Source: Halothiobacillus sp.
GTDB taxonomy: Bacteria > Pseudomonadota > Gammaproteobacteria > Halothiobacillales > Halothiobacillaceae
DNA length: 64,000 nucleotides
Direction: 5' to 3'
Assembly: GCA_023255735.1 (NCBI GenBank)
Contig: JAGDVP010000025.1
Coordinates: forward strand, 21,256 to 85,255
The notes beneath the pieces were generated by a model. That model did not search any database. It saw only the letters and a program-made list of their open reading frames with translations, and was not told the origin of the DNA. Positions 28,645-37,625 of this stretch are shown here, one piece after another (the stretch's first letter is position 1; every line of letters starts with the position of its first letter). The position numbers and the translations under genes were made by a program.

Positions 28645-29619
28645 ATGTCAATGGTTGAAATATCCTTTGAGCACTTAGAAAAACCGGCGCATCAGGTGAT
28701 CGGTTTTATCATCAAGGCCATCGAAAAAAATGTGCAACACCAACGCTGGCTCATGCTGCTACACCATCATTCAAGCGTGGATGCCAACACAATGCCCCAA
28801 CACCCGGAAGCCTTGCATGATTTTCGGGTGGAATTGCGTCGTTTGCGCGTGTGGCTGGTGCAATCGCGCGGTTGTGTTGCCACCCGCCGTGCCGCCCGGA
28901 CTCAATTACGCCGGCTTGCCAAATTAAGCAATGCCCCGAGGGATAGGGAAGTTTTCCTCGATTTATTGGCCAAAACACAGCCGGCTTTGCCACGCCATGA
29001 GCCAAGAGATTCCGCGCCGTGCGCGCACCCCAATACGCAAAAGCCGACCAATACCCGGACACTAATCCAAGCGCTCGCCGCCCGCTTGCCCAAGCTGGCG
29101 CCACGCCGCCGCAAACAAAAACCCCAAGCGTTTGGCCTTTGGCTGGCGCAGCGCTTAAAAGAAGCCCAGCACCAGAGCGAGGTTTGCTTTAATGGCAATG
29201 AAACCTGCCTGCACAAGGCCAGAATTCACATCAAGCACCTAAGATATTTAATTGAGCCCTTGGCGGCGTTACCCATCATGACAGCGGCAATTAGCCACTT
29301 AAAATCCCTGCAAACCACCTTAGGGGATTTGCATGATTTGTATTTGATGCGCCAGTTGATCGCCCCTTGGGTTTGCACGCAATTAAACGGGCAATTATCG
29401 GAACTCATTAGCCAACCGATGGTTAAAAAAAACCAAATTCAGCAGGCTTTTAACCCCGCCCGTGATGAATTTATCCGCGCAATCCATTGGCAAACCACGC
29501 AATATCAAGCCGCGCTAAACCAATGGGATGAACAGGCGGCAAGCCATCGTCAAACTTTAGAAACCAATCTGCGCGCGGTGATCGACGTGTTAACCGCGCA
29601 GGGCAAGCCTGATTCCTAA
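28645..29619 (+). CDS. CHAD domain protein
   Basis: CHAD domains are alpha-helical domains that bind inorganic polyphosphate. The 324-residue protein has both conserved His/Arg-rich helix pairs: ALHDFRVELRRLRVWL near residue 55 and CLHKARIHIKHLRYLIEP near 190, and the later LQTTLGDLHDLYLMR. It lacks the CYTH domain often fused to CHAD. Start chosen at ATG 28645, with GGGAGA eight bases before; a TTG frame opens at 28606. Together with the PPK2 gene at 24.2 kb it hints at active polyphosphate metabolism. Confidence 0.82.
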   Translation: MSMVEISFEHLEKPAHQVIGFIIKAIEKNVQHQRWLMLLHHHSSVDANTMPQHPEALHDFRVELRRLRVWLVQSRGCVATRRAARTQLRRLAKLSNAPRDREVFLDLLAKTQPALPRHEPRDSAPCAHPNTQKPTNTRTLIQALAARLPKLAPRRRKQKPQAFGLWLAQRLKEAQHQSEVCFNGNETCLHKARIHIKHLRYLIEPLAALPIMTAAISHLKSLQTTLGDLHDLYLMRQLIAPWVCTQLNGQLSELISQPMVKKNQIQQAFNPARDEFIRAIHWQTTQYQAALNQWDEQAASHRQTLETNLRAVIDVLTAQGKPDS

Positions 29620-29639
29620 ACACTGCCGCAAGCAACCGC

Positions 29640-30782
29640 TTAAATAGATTGCATCACCCGCAGCCACGATTTAACGCCTTTAATATCACGCAAATGGATT
29701 AAATCGTGTTCGAGAATAAGCACTTGCTGGCGCAAGTCGCGCACCTCTTGAGACAAAAATCGCACAGCGGTCTTTGGGGTTAAACGCTCAGCGGGATTAA
29801 TGCCATATTCGAGATGAAAATCGAACGCGGCTTGTTTGACCTGCAATGTCACGTTTTTAAGTTCTGCCTTTAAGCTGAGCATAAACTGCTGCAATCGATC
29901 AGAGCTTAGCTGCCCCAATGCCGATTGATCAATCAGCGCCAATTGCATGTGCAATTCAAGCAATTTAAATAAGTTATTATTTTCATACGCTTGGTTCGCG
30001 CGCTGCATTAAATCGGTTTTGCGCAAGCGTTTGATCGGGTCCGGCTCGCGATCGGGGTGTAATAAGCTTGCAAGCTTGCGGTACAGCTCGCGGATGGATT
30101 GACTCATCTGTTTCTCCTCGGCTTGCAGGCGGGCTTCTTTTTCAATTTGTTTGGCTGTTTTCATGCGTTTGGCCTGTCGAGCCGCTTGCGCCGCCTGCCT
30201 TGCTTGCCTGTGTGCTTCAGCAACGGCGTCTTCTTCGGCCATGCGCGCTTCAATCATCCGCATCACCGCCTCAGGATCGCTCATATCGCAGTATTCGCCT
30301 TGATCCAGCCCCGCCATTTGCTCAAGCCAAGCTTGCGTGGGCAAAAGCGCCTCATCATCAGGCGCACACGCCGCGTGCGCTAATTCGACTTGGGCTTGAT
30401 ATTTATCGGCTAATGCAAAGAGCGCCTCATCTTCCCGCTCGCCCTGCACACTGGCAACAAGATGCAAGATAAGATCAACCAAATGACTTCGTTCATTTTT
30501 ATTTAAGCCTTTTTGATCAAAAGCGGCATCTAGCCGATAAATAATTTGCACTTTTAAATCTAACTGCTGCGCAATAATCGGCAGGAGTTCTGATTGATAT
30601 TTTTGCCGAAAATGCGTACGAGCCGTATCCCAAGCAGCCAGTTTTTGCTGCTGGGTTTCTATTTGCGCAATTAAGGTATTAAATGCCTGTTGCGCGGGTG
30701 ATAGCGGGGCTGACGGACTCGGCACGATGCACAGGCGCGGTGCGCTATCATAAAAATCAAATGCTTCGACGGGGGATTCCAT
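29640..30782 (-). CDS. J-domain protein with internal HPD motif
   Basis: A 380-residue soluble protein with a J domain in the middle rather than at an end. About residues 230-285 read SIRELYRKLASLLHPDREPDP...RANQAYENNNLFKLLELH, containing the HPD motif needed to stimulate a DnaK-type ATPase. The N-terminal 160 residues are acidic and helical, residues about 190-230 form an Arg/Ala/Gln-rich coiled coil, and the C-terminal 95 residues are helical. No zinc-finger or DnaJ C-domain, so it is a type III J-protein of unknown client. ATG 30782 is preceded by AAAGG. Divergent from the ABC exporter gene. Confidence 0.72.
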   Translation of the reverse strand: MESPVEAFDFYDSAPRLCIVPSPSAPLSPAQQAFNTLIAQIETQQQKLAAWDTARTHFRQKYQSELLPIIAQQLDLKVQIIYRLDAAFDQKGLNKNERSHLVDLILHLVASVQGEREDEALFALADKYQAQVELAHAACAPDDEALLPTQAWLEQMAGLDQGEYCDMSDPEAVMRMIEARMAEEDAVAEAHRQARQAAQAARQAKRMKTAKQIEKEARLQAEEKQMSQSIRELYRKLASLLHPDREPDPIKRLRKTDLMQRANQAYENNNLFKLLELHMQLALIDQSALGQLSSDRLQQFMLSLKAELKNVTLQVKQAAFDFHLEYGINPAERLTPKTAVRFLSQEVRDLRQQVLILEHDLIHLRDIKGVKSWLRVMQSI

Positions 30783-30981
30783 AAAAAACCTTTCAAACTG
30801 AATAACCAACCTTGCCATCTTGGTTGGCGGTAAAACACGCCAAAAAACCGAACCGAAGGCATGATTAAAGCCAGCCCCTAGCAGCCTGTCGGAATTAACC
30901 GCGTGACGGACGCCCTGCCCCGCCTAAACTGGCAGCGCGAATTGATGAGAATTGGCGGCTGATGGGACAGCCCAACACAAC

Positions 30982-30993
30982 AAGAGCGCTCTT
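30982..30993. repeat. 12-bp perfect palindrome in the divergent intergenic region
   Basis: AAGAGCGCTCTT is a perfect 12-bp palindrome about 84 bp before the exporter gene, inside the 294-bp stretch (30783-31076) between the J-protein gene and the exporter gene. It could be an operator. I see no other gene or RNA in this stretch. Confidence 0.3.
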
Positions 30994-31076
30994 ATGCAAA
31001 ATCCTATCAATCAAATTCCCGGACAACAAGATAGTTAACTAAACTTATCACTTTACTTAAATTCAATCGAGGAAGT

Positions 31077-32858
31077 ATGCGTCATCTTGGTTCAGATACC
31101 AGCCCACCCGGATCGGCCGATTGGCGCACCCTGCGCTTATTATTGCCCTACTTGTGGGAATTTAAGTGGCGGGTTGTGATCGCGCTGAGTTTTCTTATCG
31201 GTGCCAAACTGGCCATTGTCGCTATTCCGATTGTGCTCAAGCACATTGTTGATAGTTTAAACCAGCCTAAAGACTTGCTGGTGGTACCCATGGCGCTCTT
31301 GTTTGGTTATGGTTTGCTGCGCTTGGCTAGCACGGTATTTGCCGATATGCGGGATATTGTGTTCGCCAAAGTGACGCAGCGGGCGGTGCGGCGGGTGGGG
31401 CTTGAGGTGTTCAAACACCTGCATACTTTATCGCTGCGGTTTCATTTAGGGCGACAAACCGGCGGGGTTACGCGCGATATTGAGCGCGGCGCCAATGGCA
31501 TTTCATCCCTCATTCAAATGACGCTGTTTTCAGTGTTGCCTACCTTAATTGAAATTACCCTCGTGGCGGGCATTTTGTTTAGCCAGTTTGATTGGCAATT
31601 TGCGGCCATCACCTTGGTGATTGTGGTGATTTATATCGCGCTCACAATCAGCATTACCGAATGGCGAACCAAGCTGCGCCGCCAAATGAACGAGATGGAT
31701 TCCCAGGCCAATACCCGCGCCATTGACAGTTTGCTTAATTATGAAACGGTTAAATACTTCGGCAACGAGGCTTATGAGGCCAGCCGCTATGATGCCAGCC
31801 TGCAAAAATGGGAGGTCGCAGCGGTTAAAAACCAAACCTCGGTTGGGGTGCTCAATGCCGCGCAAGCCCTCGTGATTGCCATCGGCATGACTCTTATGCT
31901 GATTTTGGCTTCCCGTGGGGTGGTGTCCGGCAAACTCACCGTGGGTGATTTGGTGATGATTAACGCCTTTTTAATCCAAATGTTTATTCCGCTTAATTTT
32001 TTAGGCGTGATGTATCGGCAAATTAAACAATCGTTAACCGATATTGAACGCCTGTTTGCGCTGCTTAATGTGCATCGTGAAATTTCTGATGCGCCAAAGG
32101 CAAAGGCATTAATCGTGGCGGGCGGTGCTGTGCAATTTGAGCAAGTGTATTTTGGTTATGAAACCAACCGCCAGATTTTGCATGGCATTAGTTTTCAGAT
32201 TCCCGCCGGTCATAATGTGGCGGTGGTGGGCACCAGCGGCGCGGGTAAATCAACCCTCGCCCGGTTGTTATATCGTTTTTTTGATGTAACAAGCGGCCAC
32301 ATCGCCATCGACGGGCAAGATATTCGCGAGGTGACGCAAGCCAGTTTGCGCGCCGCCATTGGCATCGTGCCGCAAGATACCGTTTTGTTTAACAACAGCA
32401 TTTACTTCAACATTGCTTATGGCCGCCCCGAGGCCAGCCGAGATGAGGTCATTGAGGCGGCGCGCGCGGCTCATATTTTGCATTTTATCGAATCCCTACC
32501 CGAAGGCTGGGAAACCACCGTAGGCGAACGGGGCTTAAAACTCTCCGGTGGCGAGAAACAACGCGTGGCCATTGCCCGCACCGTGTTAAAAAATCCCCGC
32601 CTATTAATTTTGGATGAAGCTACCTCAGCACTCGATACCCAAACCGAAAAAATTATTCAGGCCGAGCTCAAAGAAATTGCCAAAGACCGCAGCACACTCA
32701 CCATCGCACACAGGCTTTCTACCATTGTCGATGCCGATCAAATCTTAGTGATGGAGCAAGGGCGCATTGTCGAGCGGGGGCACCACCGCCAATTGCTGGC
32801 CGAAGGTGGGGTTTACGCCAAACTTTGGGCGCTACAGCAAGAGGAAGCCCAAGCATGA
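31077..32858 (+). CDS. Atm1/HMT1-type ABC exporter (fused permease-ATPase)
   Basis: Half-size ABC exporter resembling the Atm1/ABCB7 group, which exports glutathione conjugates, polysulfides or heavy-metal complexes. The 593-residue protein has six membrane helices (about 30-300), with the Atm1-like DIERGANGISSLIQMTLFSVLPTLIEI and NYETVKYFGNEAYEASRYDASLQKWE, followed by a full nucleotide-binding domain: GTSGAGKSTLARLL, LSGGEKQRVAIAR, LLILDEATSALDTQTE. The four-base overlap with the next gene (CIA30) implies coupled expression. Substrate is unknown. Confidence 0.87.
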   Translation: MRHLGSDTSPPGSADWRTLRLLLPYLWEFKWRVVIALSFLIGAKLAIVAIPIVLKHIVDSLNQPKDLLVVPMALLFGYGLLRLASTVFADMRDIVFAKVTQRAVRRVGLEVFKHLHTLSLRFHLGRQTGGVTRDIERGANGISSLIQMTLFSVLPTLIEITLVAGILFSQFDWQFAAITLVIVVIYIALTISITEWRTKLRRQMNEMDSQANTRAIDSLLNYETVKYFGNEAYEASRYDASLQKWEVAAVKNQTSVGVLNAAQALVIAIGMTLMLILASRGVVSGKLTVGDLVMINAFLIQMFIPLNFLGVMYRQIKQSLTDIERLFALLNVHREISDAPKAKALIVAGGAVQFEQVYFGYETNRQILHGISFQIPAGHNVAVVGTSGAGKSTLARLLYRFFDVTSGHIAIDGQDIREVTQASLRAAIGIVPQDTVLFNNSIYFNIAYGRPEASRDEVIEAARAAHILHFIESLPEGWETTVGERGLKLSGGEKQRVAIARTVLKNPRLLILDEATSALDTQTEKIIQAELKEIAKDRSTLTIAHRLSTIVDADQILVMEQGRIVERGHHRQLLAEGGVYAKLWALQQEEAQA

Positions 32859-33385
32859 GCCTGCAACATTACCCGCTTTTTCAAAACCCAATGGATGCCA
32901 ACGCACATTGGCGCTCGGCAGATGACCGCGTGATGGGCGGGGTATCTGTAGGGGTCATTAAGCCCGCCCTTATCGAGCAAGCCGCTTGTACCTGCTTATC
33001 GGGCGAAGTTTCGCTGGCTAATCGCGGCGGCTTTATCCAAATGCAATGGCCTTTTACGACCGCCTTAGATGCCAGCGCTTATACCGGCGTATTTTTTGAT
33101 GCTTGGGGCAACAACGAGCCGTACAATTTGCATCTGCGCACGCATCAATTGTGGCTTCCATGGCAATCTTACCGCCACACATTTACCGCAAGCGCCGCCT
33201 GGCAGCGGTTTTATATTCCCTATAGTGAATTTACCCCCTATAAAACCCAATCCACCCTGAACCCCAAACGATTAAAATCGCTTGCGATTGTGGCCATCGG
33301 ACGCGCGTTTACAGCTGAGGTATGCATTAAAGCGCTCGGGTTTTATATCGATGACAACGCCGTATTAATCAACACTGCGCCCTAA
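32855..33385 (+). CDS. CIA30 family protein
   Basis: A 176-residue protein of the complex I intermediate-associated protein 30 (CIA30) family, beta-sandwich proteins; the eukaryotic member assists complex I assembly, bacterial members are uncharacterised. Motifs: WRSADDRVMGGVS near residue 19, FIQMQWPF, AYTGVFFDAWGN and YIPYSEFTPY, with a C-terminal IVAIGRAFTAEVCIKALGFYI strand pair. ATG 32855 overlaps the exporter stop by four bases. Function in this setting is unknown. Confidence 0.82.
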   Translation: MSLQHYPLFQNPMDANAHWRSADDRVMGGVSVGVIKPALIEQAACTCLSGEVSLANRGGFIQMQWPFTTALDASAYTGVFFDAWGNNEPYNLHLRTHQLWLPWQSYRHTFTASAAWQRFYIPYSEFTPYKTQSTLNPKRLKSLAIVAIGRAFTAEVCIKALGFYIDDNAVLINTAP

Positions 33386-33430
33386 CTTGGCACCATCCCC
33401 TTAACAACACGGTTAAAAAAGCACCCCACC

Positions 33431-34222
33431 ATGACCTACCCAATCAACACCCCTCAACATTTTGCAACATTGAGTTTTGGTGCCCCACTGCCGCAAGGCT
33501 GGGATATTACTCATCGATTAACGCATCAAGGCTTTTGTTTAGCCAGCGCCGAGGAGCTAACGGCGCTCGCCATCATCGAGCCGACAAGCTGCGCCGCCGC
33601 CGTGCCCTTGTGGGATGATTTACCCGCCGATCAATACCTTAAAGACGGCGGCCATTATCGCTCGCGTCGCCACGCGAGCTTTATTCACACCCTGTCGCCA
33701 TTACCCGGTGCGCCCGCGTTAAGCGAAGTACCACAACGCCCTCATTGGCAACCCACCGCCTACAATGCCTTGCACGGGGGCATGCTCCGCCATTTTGAGG
33801 CGCTATCTGAAAAGCTTGTTCAATTAGCGTGCTGGAACCCACTGCTCACCGGGCTTGGCCAATTGTTTGCACAAATTAAACCCACCCAACAGTGGTTTAT
33901 AGAAGCGCATCAATTTCGCATCGACACCCAAGGCGGGGTTGGCCGCCCAACCCCAGAAGGCGCCCACCGCGATGGGGTTGATTTTGTCGCGGTTGTATTT
34001 ATTGGGCGGCAGGGCGTTAAAGGGGGGGAAACCCGCGTATTTGAACTCGAGGGTCATCACGGTGTGCGCTTTACGCTCAACCAGCCCTTTAGCGCTTTGC
34101 TGATGGATGACACCCGAGTGATTCATGAGAGCACACCCATCCTCCCGCTTCAAGAAACTCATCAAGGCTGGCGCGATACCTTGGTGCTAACTTATCGTGC
34201 GGCGGGATTTTTAGCGCCTTAA
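33431..34222 (+). CDS. 2OG-Fe dioxygenase family protein (PF10014-type)
   Basis: Predicted 2-oxoglutarate/Fe(II)-dependent oxygenase of the family containing amino-acid hydroxylases. The 263-residue protein shows the HxD iron motif in EGAHRDGVDFVAVVFI (about 176-191), a distal His in DDTRVIHESTPI (about 232) and a C-terminal Arg in LVLTYRAAGF, the 2OG-binding position. N-terminal YLKDGGHYRSRRHASF is also typical. It lies 45 bp after the CIA30 gene on the same strand, so it may be co-transcribed. Substrate is unknown; free amino acids are the precedent. Confidence 0.8.
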   Translation: MTYPINTPQHFATLSFGAPLPQGWDITHRLTHQGFCLASAEELTALAIIEPTSCAAAVPLWDDLPADQYLKDGGHYRSRRHASFIHTLSPLPGAPALSEVPQRPHWQPTAYNALHGGMLRHFEALSEKLVQLACWNPLLTGLGQLFAQIKPTQQWFIEAHQFRIDTQGGVGRPTPEGAHRDGVDFVAVVFIGRQGVKGGETRVFELEGHHGVRFTLNQPFSALLMDDTRVIHESTPILPLQETHQGWRDTLVLTYRAAGFLAP

Positions 34223-34280
34223 ATGCCCTGTCACTTGTGGCGCTATTTTAGGCACCCCGGGCGCATTGCCTTGTAAAAAA

Positions 34281-34313
34281 TAAAAAGCCAGTCACAATTT
34301 AACGGACTAGCTT
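34281..34313. terminator. Terminator between convergent genes
   Basis: AAGCCAGTC and GACTAGCTT (one mismatch) form a stem around an 11-base loop. On the minus strand it is followed by TTTTTATTTTTT, making a good terminator for the cytochrome c' gene; it may also stop the plus-strand oxygenase transcript. Confidence 0.6.
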
Positions 34314-34370
34314 ATTTTGCGGCATTCACTCTGGGGCATTCAGCCCCGAGGAATGAAGATGTCTTACCGA

Positions 34371-34835
34371 TTACTCAGATTTTGAACGGAAACCATCGTG
34401 ACATTTTTTGCAAGAATCCGCTGTTTCCTTAAACTTAGGCCCAATCGCGGTCATATCGCCCGATTTTGCCGCCACCATTAAATCAGCAGACGCTTTTTGA
34501 AACGCCACCACATCTTTATTAAATTCATCTGGCTTGCTCCAAACTTCATCTTTGGCTTTAGTTTCACCGGCTAACGCATCGGAGCCTTTAGGAAAACCAT
34601 CTTGCGTCAACATGCTCATAGTGTGCACGGTTGAAGCCATTTTTTCGAATTGCGCTTTATCAAAAGGCATTTCTTTTTTGACCATTGCGGCCATCATTTT
34701 GAAGTTATAGCCGGTGACTTCCATCATCGATTTACGATATTTAATCGCATCCGACATCGCATCCGCTTGCGCCAAGCCGCCCGCCACAACAGATAACCCC
34801 AGTACCGCAGCAATTGCTGTTTTCACAAAACGCAT
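34371..34835 (-). CDS. Cytochrome c' (class II c-type cytochrome)
   Basis: Periplasmic four-helix-bundle haem protein; class II cytochromes bind NO or have unknown redox roles. The 154-residue precursor has a signal peptide (ending in GGLAQADA), the class II pattern of a single haem motif at the extreme C-terminus (CKKCH about ten residues before the end), preceded by FKETADS, and the N-terminal DAMSDAIKYRKSMMEVTGYNFKMM helix with the axial-ligand region. Length is normal. A promoter-like TTTGCA-16-TATACT lies at 34927-34954. Single-gene unit. Confidence 0.9.
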   Translation of the reverse strand: MRFVKTAIAAVLGLSVVAGGLAQADAMSDAIKYRKSMMEVTGYNFKMMAAMVKKEMPFDKAQFEKMASTVHTMSMLTQDGFPKGSDALAGETKAKDEVWSKPDEFNKDVVAFQKASADLMVAAKSGDMTAIGPKFKETADSCKKCHDGFRSKSE

Positions 34836-34926
34836 GTTGTATCTCCTTCACACTGCCAATAAAAAATAAACTCATCGGCGGCAAACTCAGTTGCGCACGC
34901 AGCCTTAGGTAACCGCCTCGGTTAAA

Positions 34927-34954
34927 AGTATAAGGATTTGCTCAAGATTGCAAA
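34927..34954 (-). promoter_or_regulatory. Candidate sigma-70 promoter for cytochrome c'
   Basis: On the minus strand TTTGCA and TATACT are spaced by 16 bases, about 92 bp before the cytochrome c' start. The -10 is a near-consensus match; the -35 is weak. The remainder of 34836-35174 is AT-rich and shows no gene. Confidence 0.4.
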
Positions 34955-35174
34955 GTAAGTTTAGCTAATCAATTTGTCATAATTGAATAACGCCCGCCAA
35001 GTTATTAACCTAATTAAGAAAATACCCGAGGTTAAGGCGAAAAGTTTTGCAGCTTAAAATGTCACAGCATGGTTTTTTCTGCCTGTGGCGCGAACCATTA
35101 AAACCACCCCCAAAGCAAAAGTAACCTACCAAGCGGCCGCATCTCGTGCGATGGGCTCAACCTGAGCGAGCAAC

Positions 35175-36071
35175 TTAAATGACGTTTGAAGCCTGAGCCA
35201 CAATCAAGGCCAGCATGATGAGCGCGCCAAACCCATTGTTACGTTTAAAAGCCTGCATACAGTCTGAAGGCGTGCGCGTGCGCGCGCCGCGCACAATAAA
35301 AGCAGCGAGTACCGCAGAGAGCGCCAAAACAAGGTAATACCCAAGAGGATAATGGCTAATCCAGCCCAAAATACCCAAACACAGCAAGGCGGCGGCGTAC
35401 AACAAGCTCACCATAAGCAAATCAAAGCGCCCAAATAAAATCGCGGTCGATTTAACGCCAATTTTTAAATCATCTGCGCGATCGGCCATGGCATAGAGCG
35501 TATCGTAGGCGATAGTCCAAAATACATTGGCCGCGAATAATACCCAAGCAATAGCTGGCACAGCGCCCGTTTGCGCGGCAAACCCCATCGGGATGCTCCA
35601 GCCGAATGCCAGCCCCAATTGTAACTGGGGCAGCTGATGCCAGCGTTTGCCTAAGGGATAGGTGACCGCCAGCACAACGGCAACCAGCGATAACGCAATC
35701 GTCAATTGATTGAGCTGCAACACCAAAACCAGCGCCAAGAGCAACAAAGCCGCAAAAACGGCTAAAGCCTCTTTGGGGCTGACCGCCCCACGCACGATCG
35801 GGCGATTCCGAGTGCGCGCCACGTGGCCATCAATTCTACGATCAGCATAATCATTAATGACGCATCCGGCCGAGCGCATCACAATTACACCGAGTGTGAA
35901 AATAATCAAAACACTGAGCGCAGGCATGCCCACCCCTGCAATCCATAGCGCCCAATAGGTTGGCCAAAGTAACAGCAAAATGCCAATCGGCCGGTTCAAT
36001 CGGGTTAGCTCACTGTAGGCGATCATTTTTTGTCGCAAAATGGCAAAATTGCTGCGCACGGCGGTACTCAC
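35175..36071 (-). CDS. ubiA: 4-hydroxybenzoate octaprenyltransferase UbiA
   Basis: Membrane prenyltransferase attaching the polyprenyl chain to 4-hydroxybenzoate in ubiquinone synthesis. The 298-residue protein has about eight or nine membrane helices and both Asp-rich motifs: INDYADRRIDGHVART (about 84) and YDTLYAMADRADD (about 205). The N-terminal LTRLNRPIGILLLLWPTYWALW is typical of UbiA. ubiC, often adjacent, is absent. Divergent from the gamma-carbonic anhydrase gene. Confidence 0.95.
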   Translation of the reverse strand: MSTAVRSNFAILRQKMIAYSELTRLNRPIGILLLLWPTYWALWIAGVGMPALSVLIIFTLGVIVMRSAGCVINDYADRRIDGHVARTRNRPIVRGAVSPKEALAVFAALLLLALVLVLQLNQLTIALSLVAVVLAVTYPLGKRWHQLPQLQLGLAFGWSIPMGFAAQTGAVPAIAWVLFAANVFWTIAYDTLYAMADRADDLKIGVKSTAILFGRFDLLMVSLLYAAALLCLGILGWISHYPLGYYLVLALSAVLAAFIVRGARTRTPSDCMQAFKRNNGFGALIMLALIVAQASNVI

Positions 36072-36183
36072 TGTGGTTTAAATGGTTATTTGGGCGCTCA
36101 ATCGGCTAAAATCCGTCATTCACACAACGCCTCGCACTGCGATCAGTGCAATGGCTTTTCAGGCTCAGTATTCGGGAAACAGA

Positions 36184-36726
36184 ATGATACGAAATTTTAA
36201 AGATCAATCCCCGACCTTGGGTTTGAATGTTTGGATCGATCCTTCGGCTGTGGTGATCGGTGCCGTTCATTTGGCCGATGGGGTTTCAATTTGGCCAACC
36301 GCCGTGCTCCGGGGTGATGTAAACGCCATCACGATTGGCGAGAATAGTAATTTGCAAGATGGCGTGATTGTGCACGTCAACCAACCCAGCAGCAAACACC
36401 CCACTGGCACGCCTTGCATCGTCGGCGCTGAAGTTACGGTGGGGCACAGAGCCACCTTGCACGCCTGCACCATCGGCAATCGGGTACTGGTCGGCATGGG
36501 CTCGATTGTGATGGATGATGTGGTGGTTGAAGATTGGGTCATTATTGGTGCCGGTAGCGTTGTTGCGCCGGGGAAACGCTTGGAATCGGGGTTTTTGTAT
36601 TTAGGTGCGCCCGCCCGCAAGGTGCGCCCACTCACGGCCGATGAACTGGATTATTTTACCCAATCGGCTGAACTGTACCGCAACTTAGCTGCGCAGCATG
36701 CCGCGATGAGCCGCACGCTCGATTAA
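36184..36726 (+). CDS. Gamma-carbonic anhydrase-like hexapeptide protein
   Basis: Left-handed beta-helix protein of the YrdA/CaiE gamma-carbonic anhydrase group. The 180-residue form starts MIRNFKDQSPTLG (ATG 36184; the frame opens at 36082 but lacks a family-like leader). Hexapeptide repeats span about 20-150 and metal-ligand positions are filled: His in VIVHVN, and two His in VGHRATLHACTIG. Activity of such homologues is often not demonstrated. Confidence 0.88.
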   Translation: MIRNFKDQSPTLGLNVWIDPSAVVIGAVHLADGVSIWPTAVLRGDVNAITIGENSNLQDGVIVHVNQPSSKHPTGTPCIVGAEVTVGHRATLHACTIGNRVLVGMGSIVMDDVVVEDWVIIGAGSVVAPGKRLESGFLYLGAPARKVRPLTADELDYFTQSAELYRNLAAQHAAMSRTLD

Positions 36727-36749
36727 TTAATCTGACAGGAGCCTTTAAA

Positions 36750-36902
36750 ATGCGCCGCATTGCTCAAAAATTTATGCTTGCCTTATTGTCTTTGATTTTT
36801 TTGGCGGGCATTGCCGGCTGCAGCACCATGAAAGGATTAGGCCAAGATATTAAATCGGGCGGCCAAAGTTTGGAAAATGCCGCCGAACGCCACGGCGGCT
36901 AA
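36750..36902 (+). CDS. Entericidin-like small lipoprotein
   Basis: A 50-residue lipoprotein of the entericidin EcnA/EcnB family. It has a basic N-terminus, a hydrophobic signal and a lipobox (LAGIAGC, cysteine at residue 24), followed by the family tail STMKGLGQDIKSGGQSLENAA. CAGGAG lies upstream of the ATG. Entericidins are stress-related small lipoproteins described as an antidote/bacteriolytic pair in enterics; only one copy is here. It lies between the carbonic anhydrase-like and DtxR-family genes. Confidence 0.88.
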   Translation: MRRIAQKFMLALLSLIFLAGIAGCSTMKGLGQDIKSGGQSLENAAERHGG

Positions 36903-36917
36903 GGATAAAAATACGGG

Positions 36918-37589
36918 ATGAAAACCAGCACGGCACATGAGGATTACCTCAAAGCCATTTTCAAATTAGCCGAGCACAGCCCCCAAGCCACGGTAGGCAC
37001 CTCAGCCATTGCAGAGCGTCTAAATATTGCCCAAGCCTCTGTCACGGCGATGCTCAAACGCTTAAGCACCGATGGCTTGATTACCTATGAGCGCTATCAA
37101 GGCGCACGCTTAACAAATGCAGGCTCGGCGATTGCTGTGGATATGATTCGGCGCCATCGGGTGATTGAAACCTTTTTAGTGCGCGATCTGGACGTGCCCT
37201 TGGCCGATGTCGATGCTGAAGCAGAAATTCTTGAGCACGCTTTTTCTAGCGCCTTGATTGATCGGCTTTGGCAGCACTTAGGCCAACCTGAGTTTGATCC
37301 GCATGGCGCACCGATTCCCGTGGCATCCGAAGCGCCCATCGAGCGCCGGGATTTAATCGCTGTTTTTGAGTTAGCAGCCGGCGAGAGCGCAACCATTGTG
37401 CGAATCGCGGCGCACAATGCCACTCAGCTTAGGCTGCTCACGCAATTGGGATTGGTGCCGGGGCAAACAATTCGGCGCGCCGAGCCCATCCCCGGCGCAA
37501 GTGATGTGGTGTTGCAAATCGAAAAACAAACCCGCGCCATTAACGCGTCATTGGCGCAAGCCGTTTGGGTTATCCGCAGTAAAAAATAA
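36918..37589 (+). CDS. DtxR/MntR-family metal-dependent regulator
   Basis: Metal-responsive repressor. The 223-residue protein has an N-terminal winged helix (HEDYLKAIFKLAE, VGTSAIAERLNIAQASVTAMLKRLSTDGLITYERYQGARLT), a dimerisation/metal-binding domain with RRHRVIETFLVRDLDV and EAEILEHAFSSALIDRL, and a C-terminal FeoA/SH3-like domain (about 150-220), as in IdeR/DtxR and some MntR. Whether it senses Fe or Mn cannot be decided. 15 bp after the entericidin gene. No target box recognised nearby. Confidence 0.87.
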   Translation: MKTSTAHEDYLKAIFKLAEHSPQATVGTSAIAERLNIAQASVTAMLKRLSTDGLITYERYQGARLTNAGSAIAVDMIRRHRVIETFLVRDLDVPLADVDAEAEILEHAFSSALIDRLWQHLGQPEFDPHGAPIPVASEAPIERRDLIAVFELAAGESATIVRIAAHNATQLRLLTQLGLVPGQTIRRAEPIPGASDVVLQIEKQTRAINASLAQAVWVIRSKK

Positions 37590-37625
37590 CCGGCCAAGGC
37601 TGCGTGCGCGCCCGTGGCAGTCAAT

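Noticed and set aside
30783..31076. Possible transposon scar around CAGCCTGTCGGAATTAACC
   Set aside because: No second terminal repeat, duplication or coding trace could be found; only the 12-bp palindrome was kept as a weak feature.
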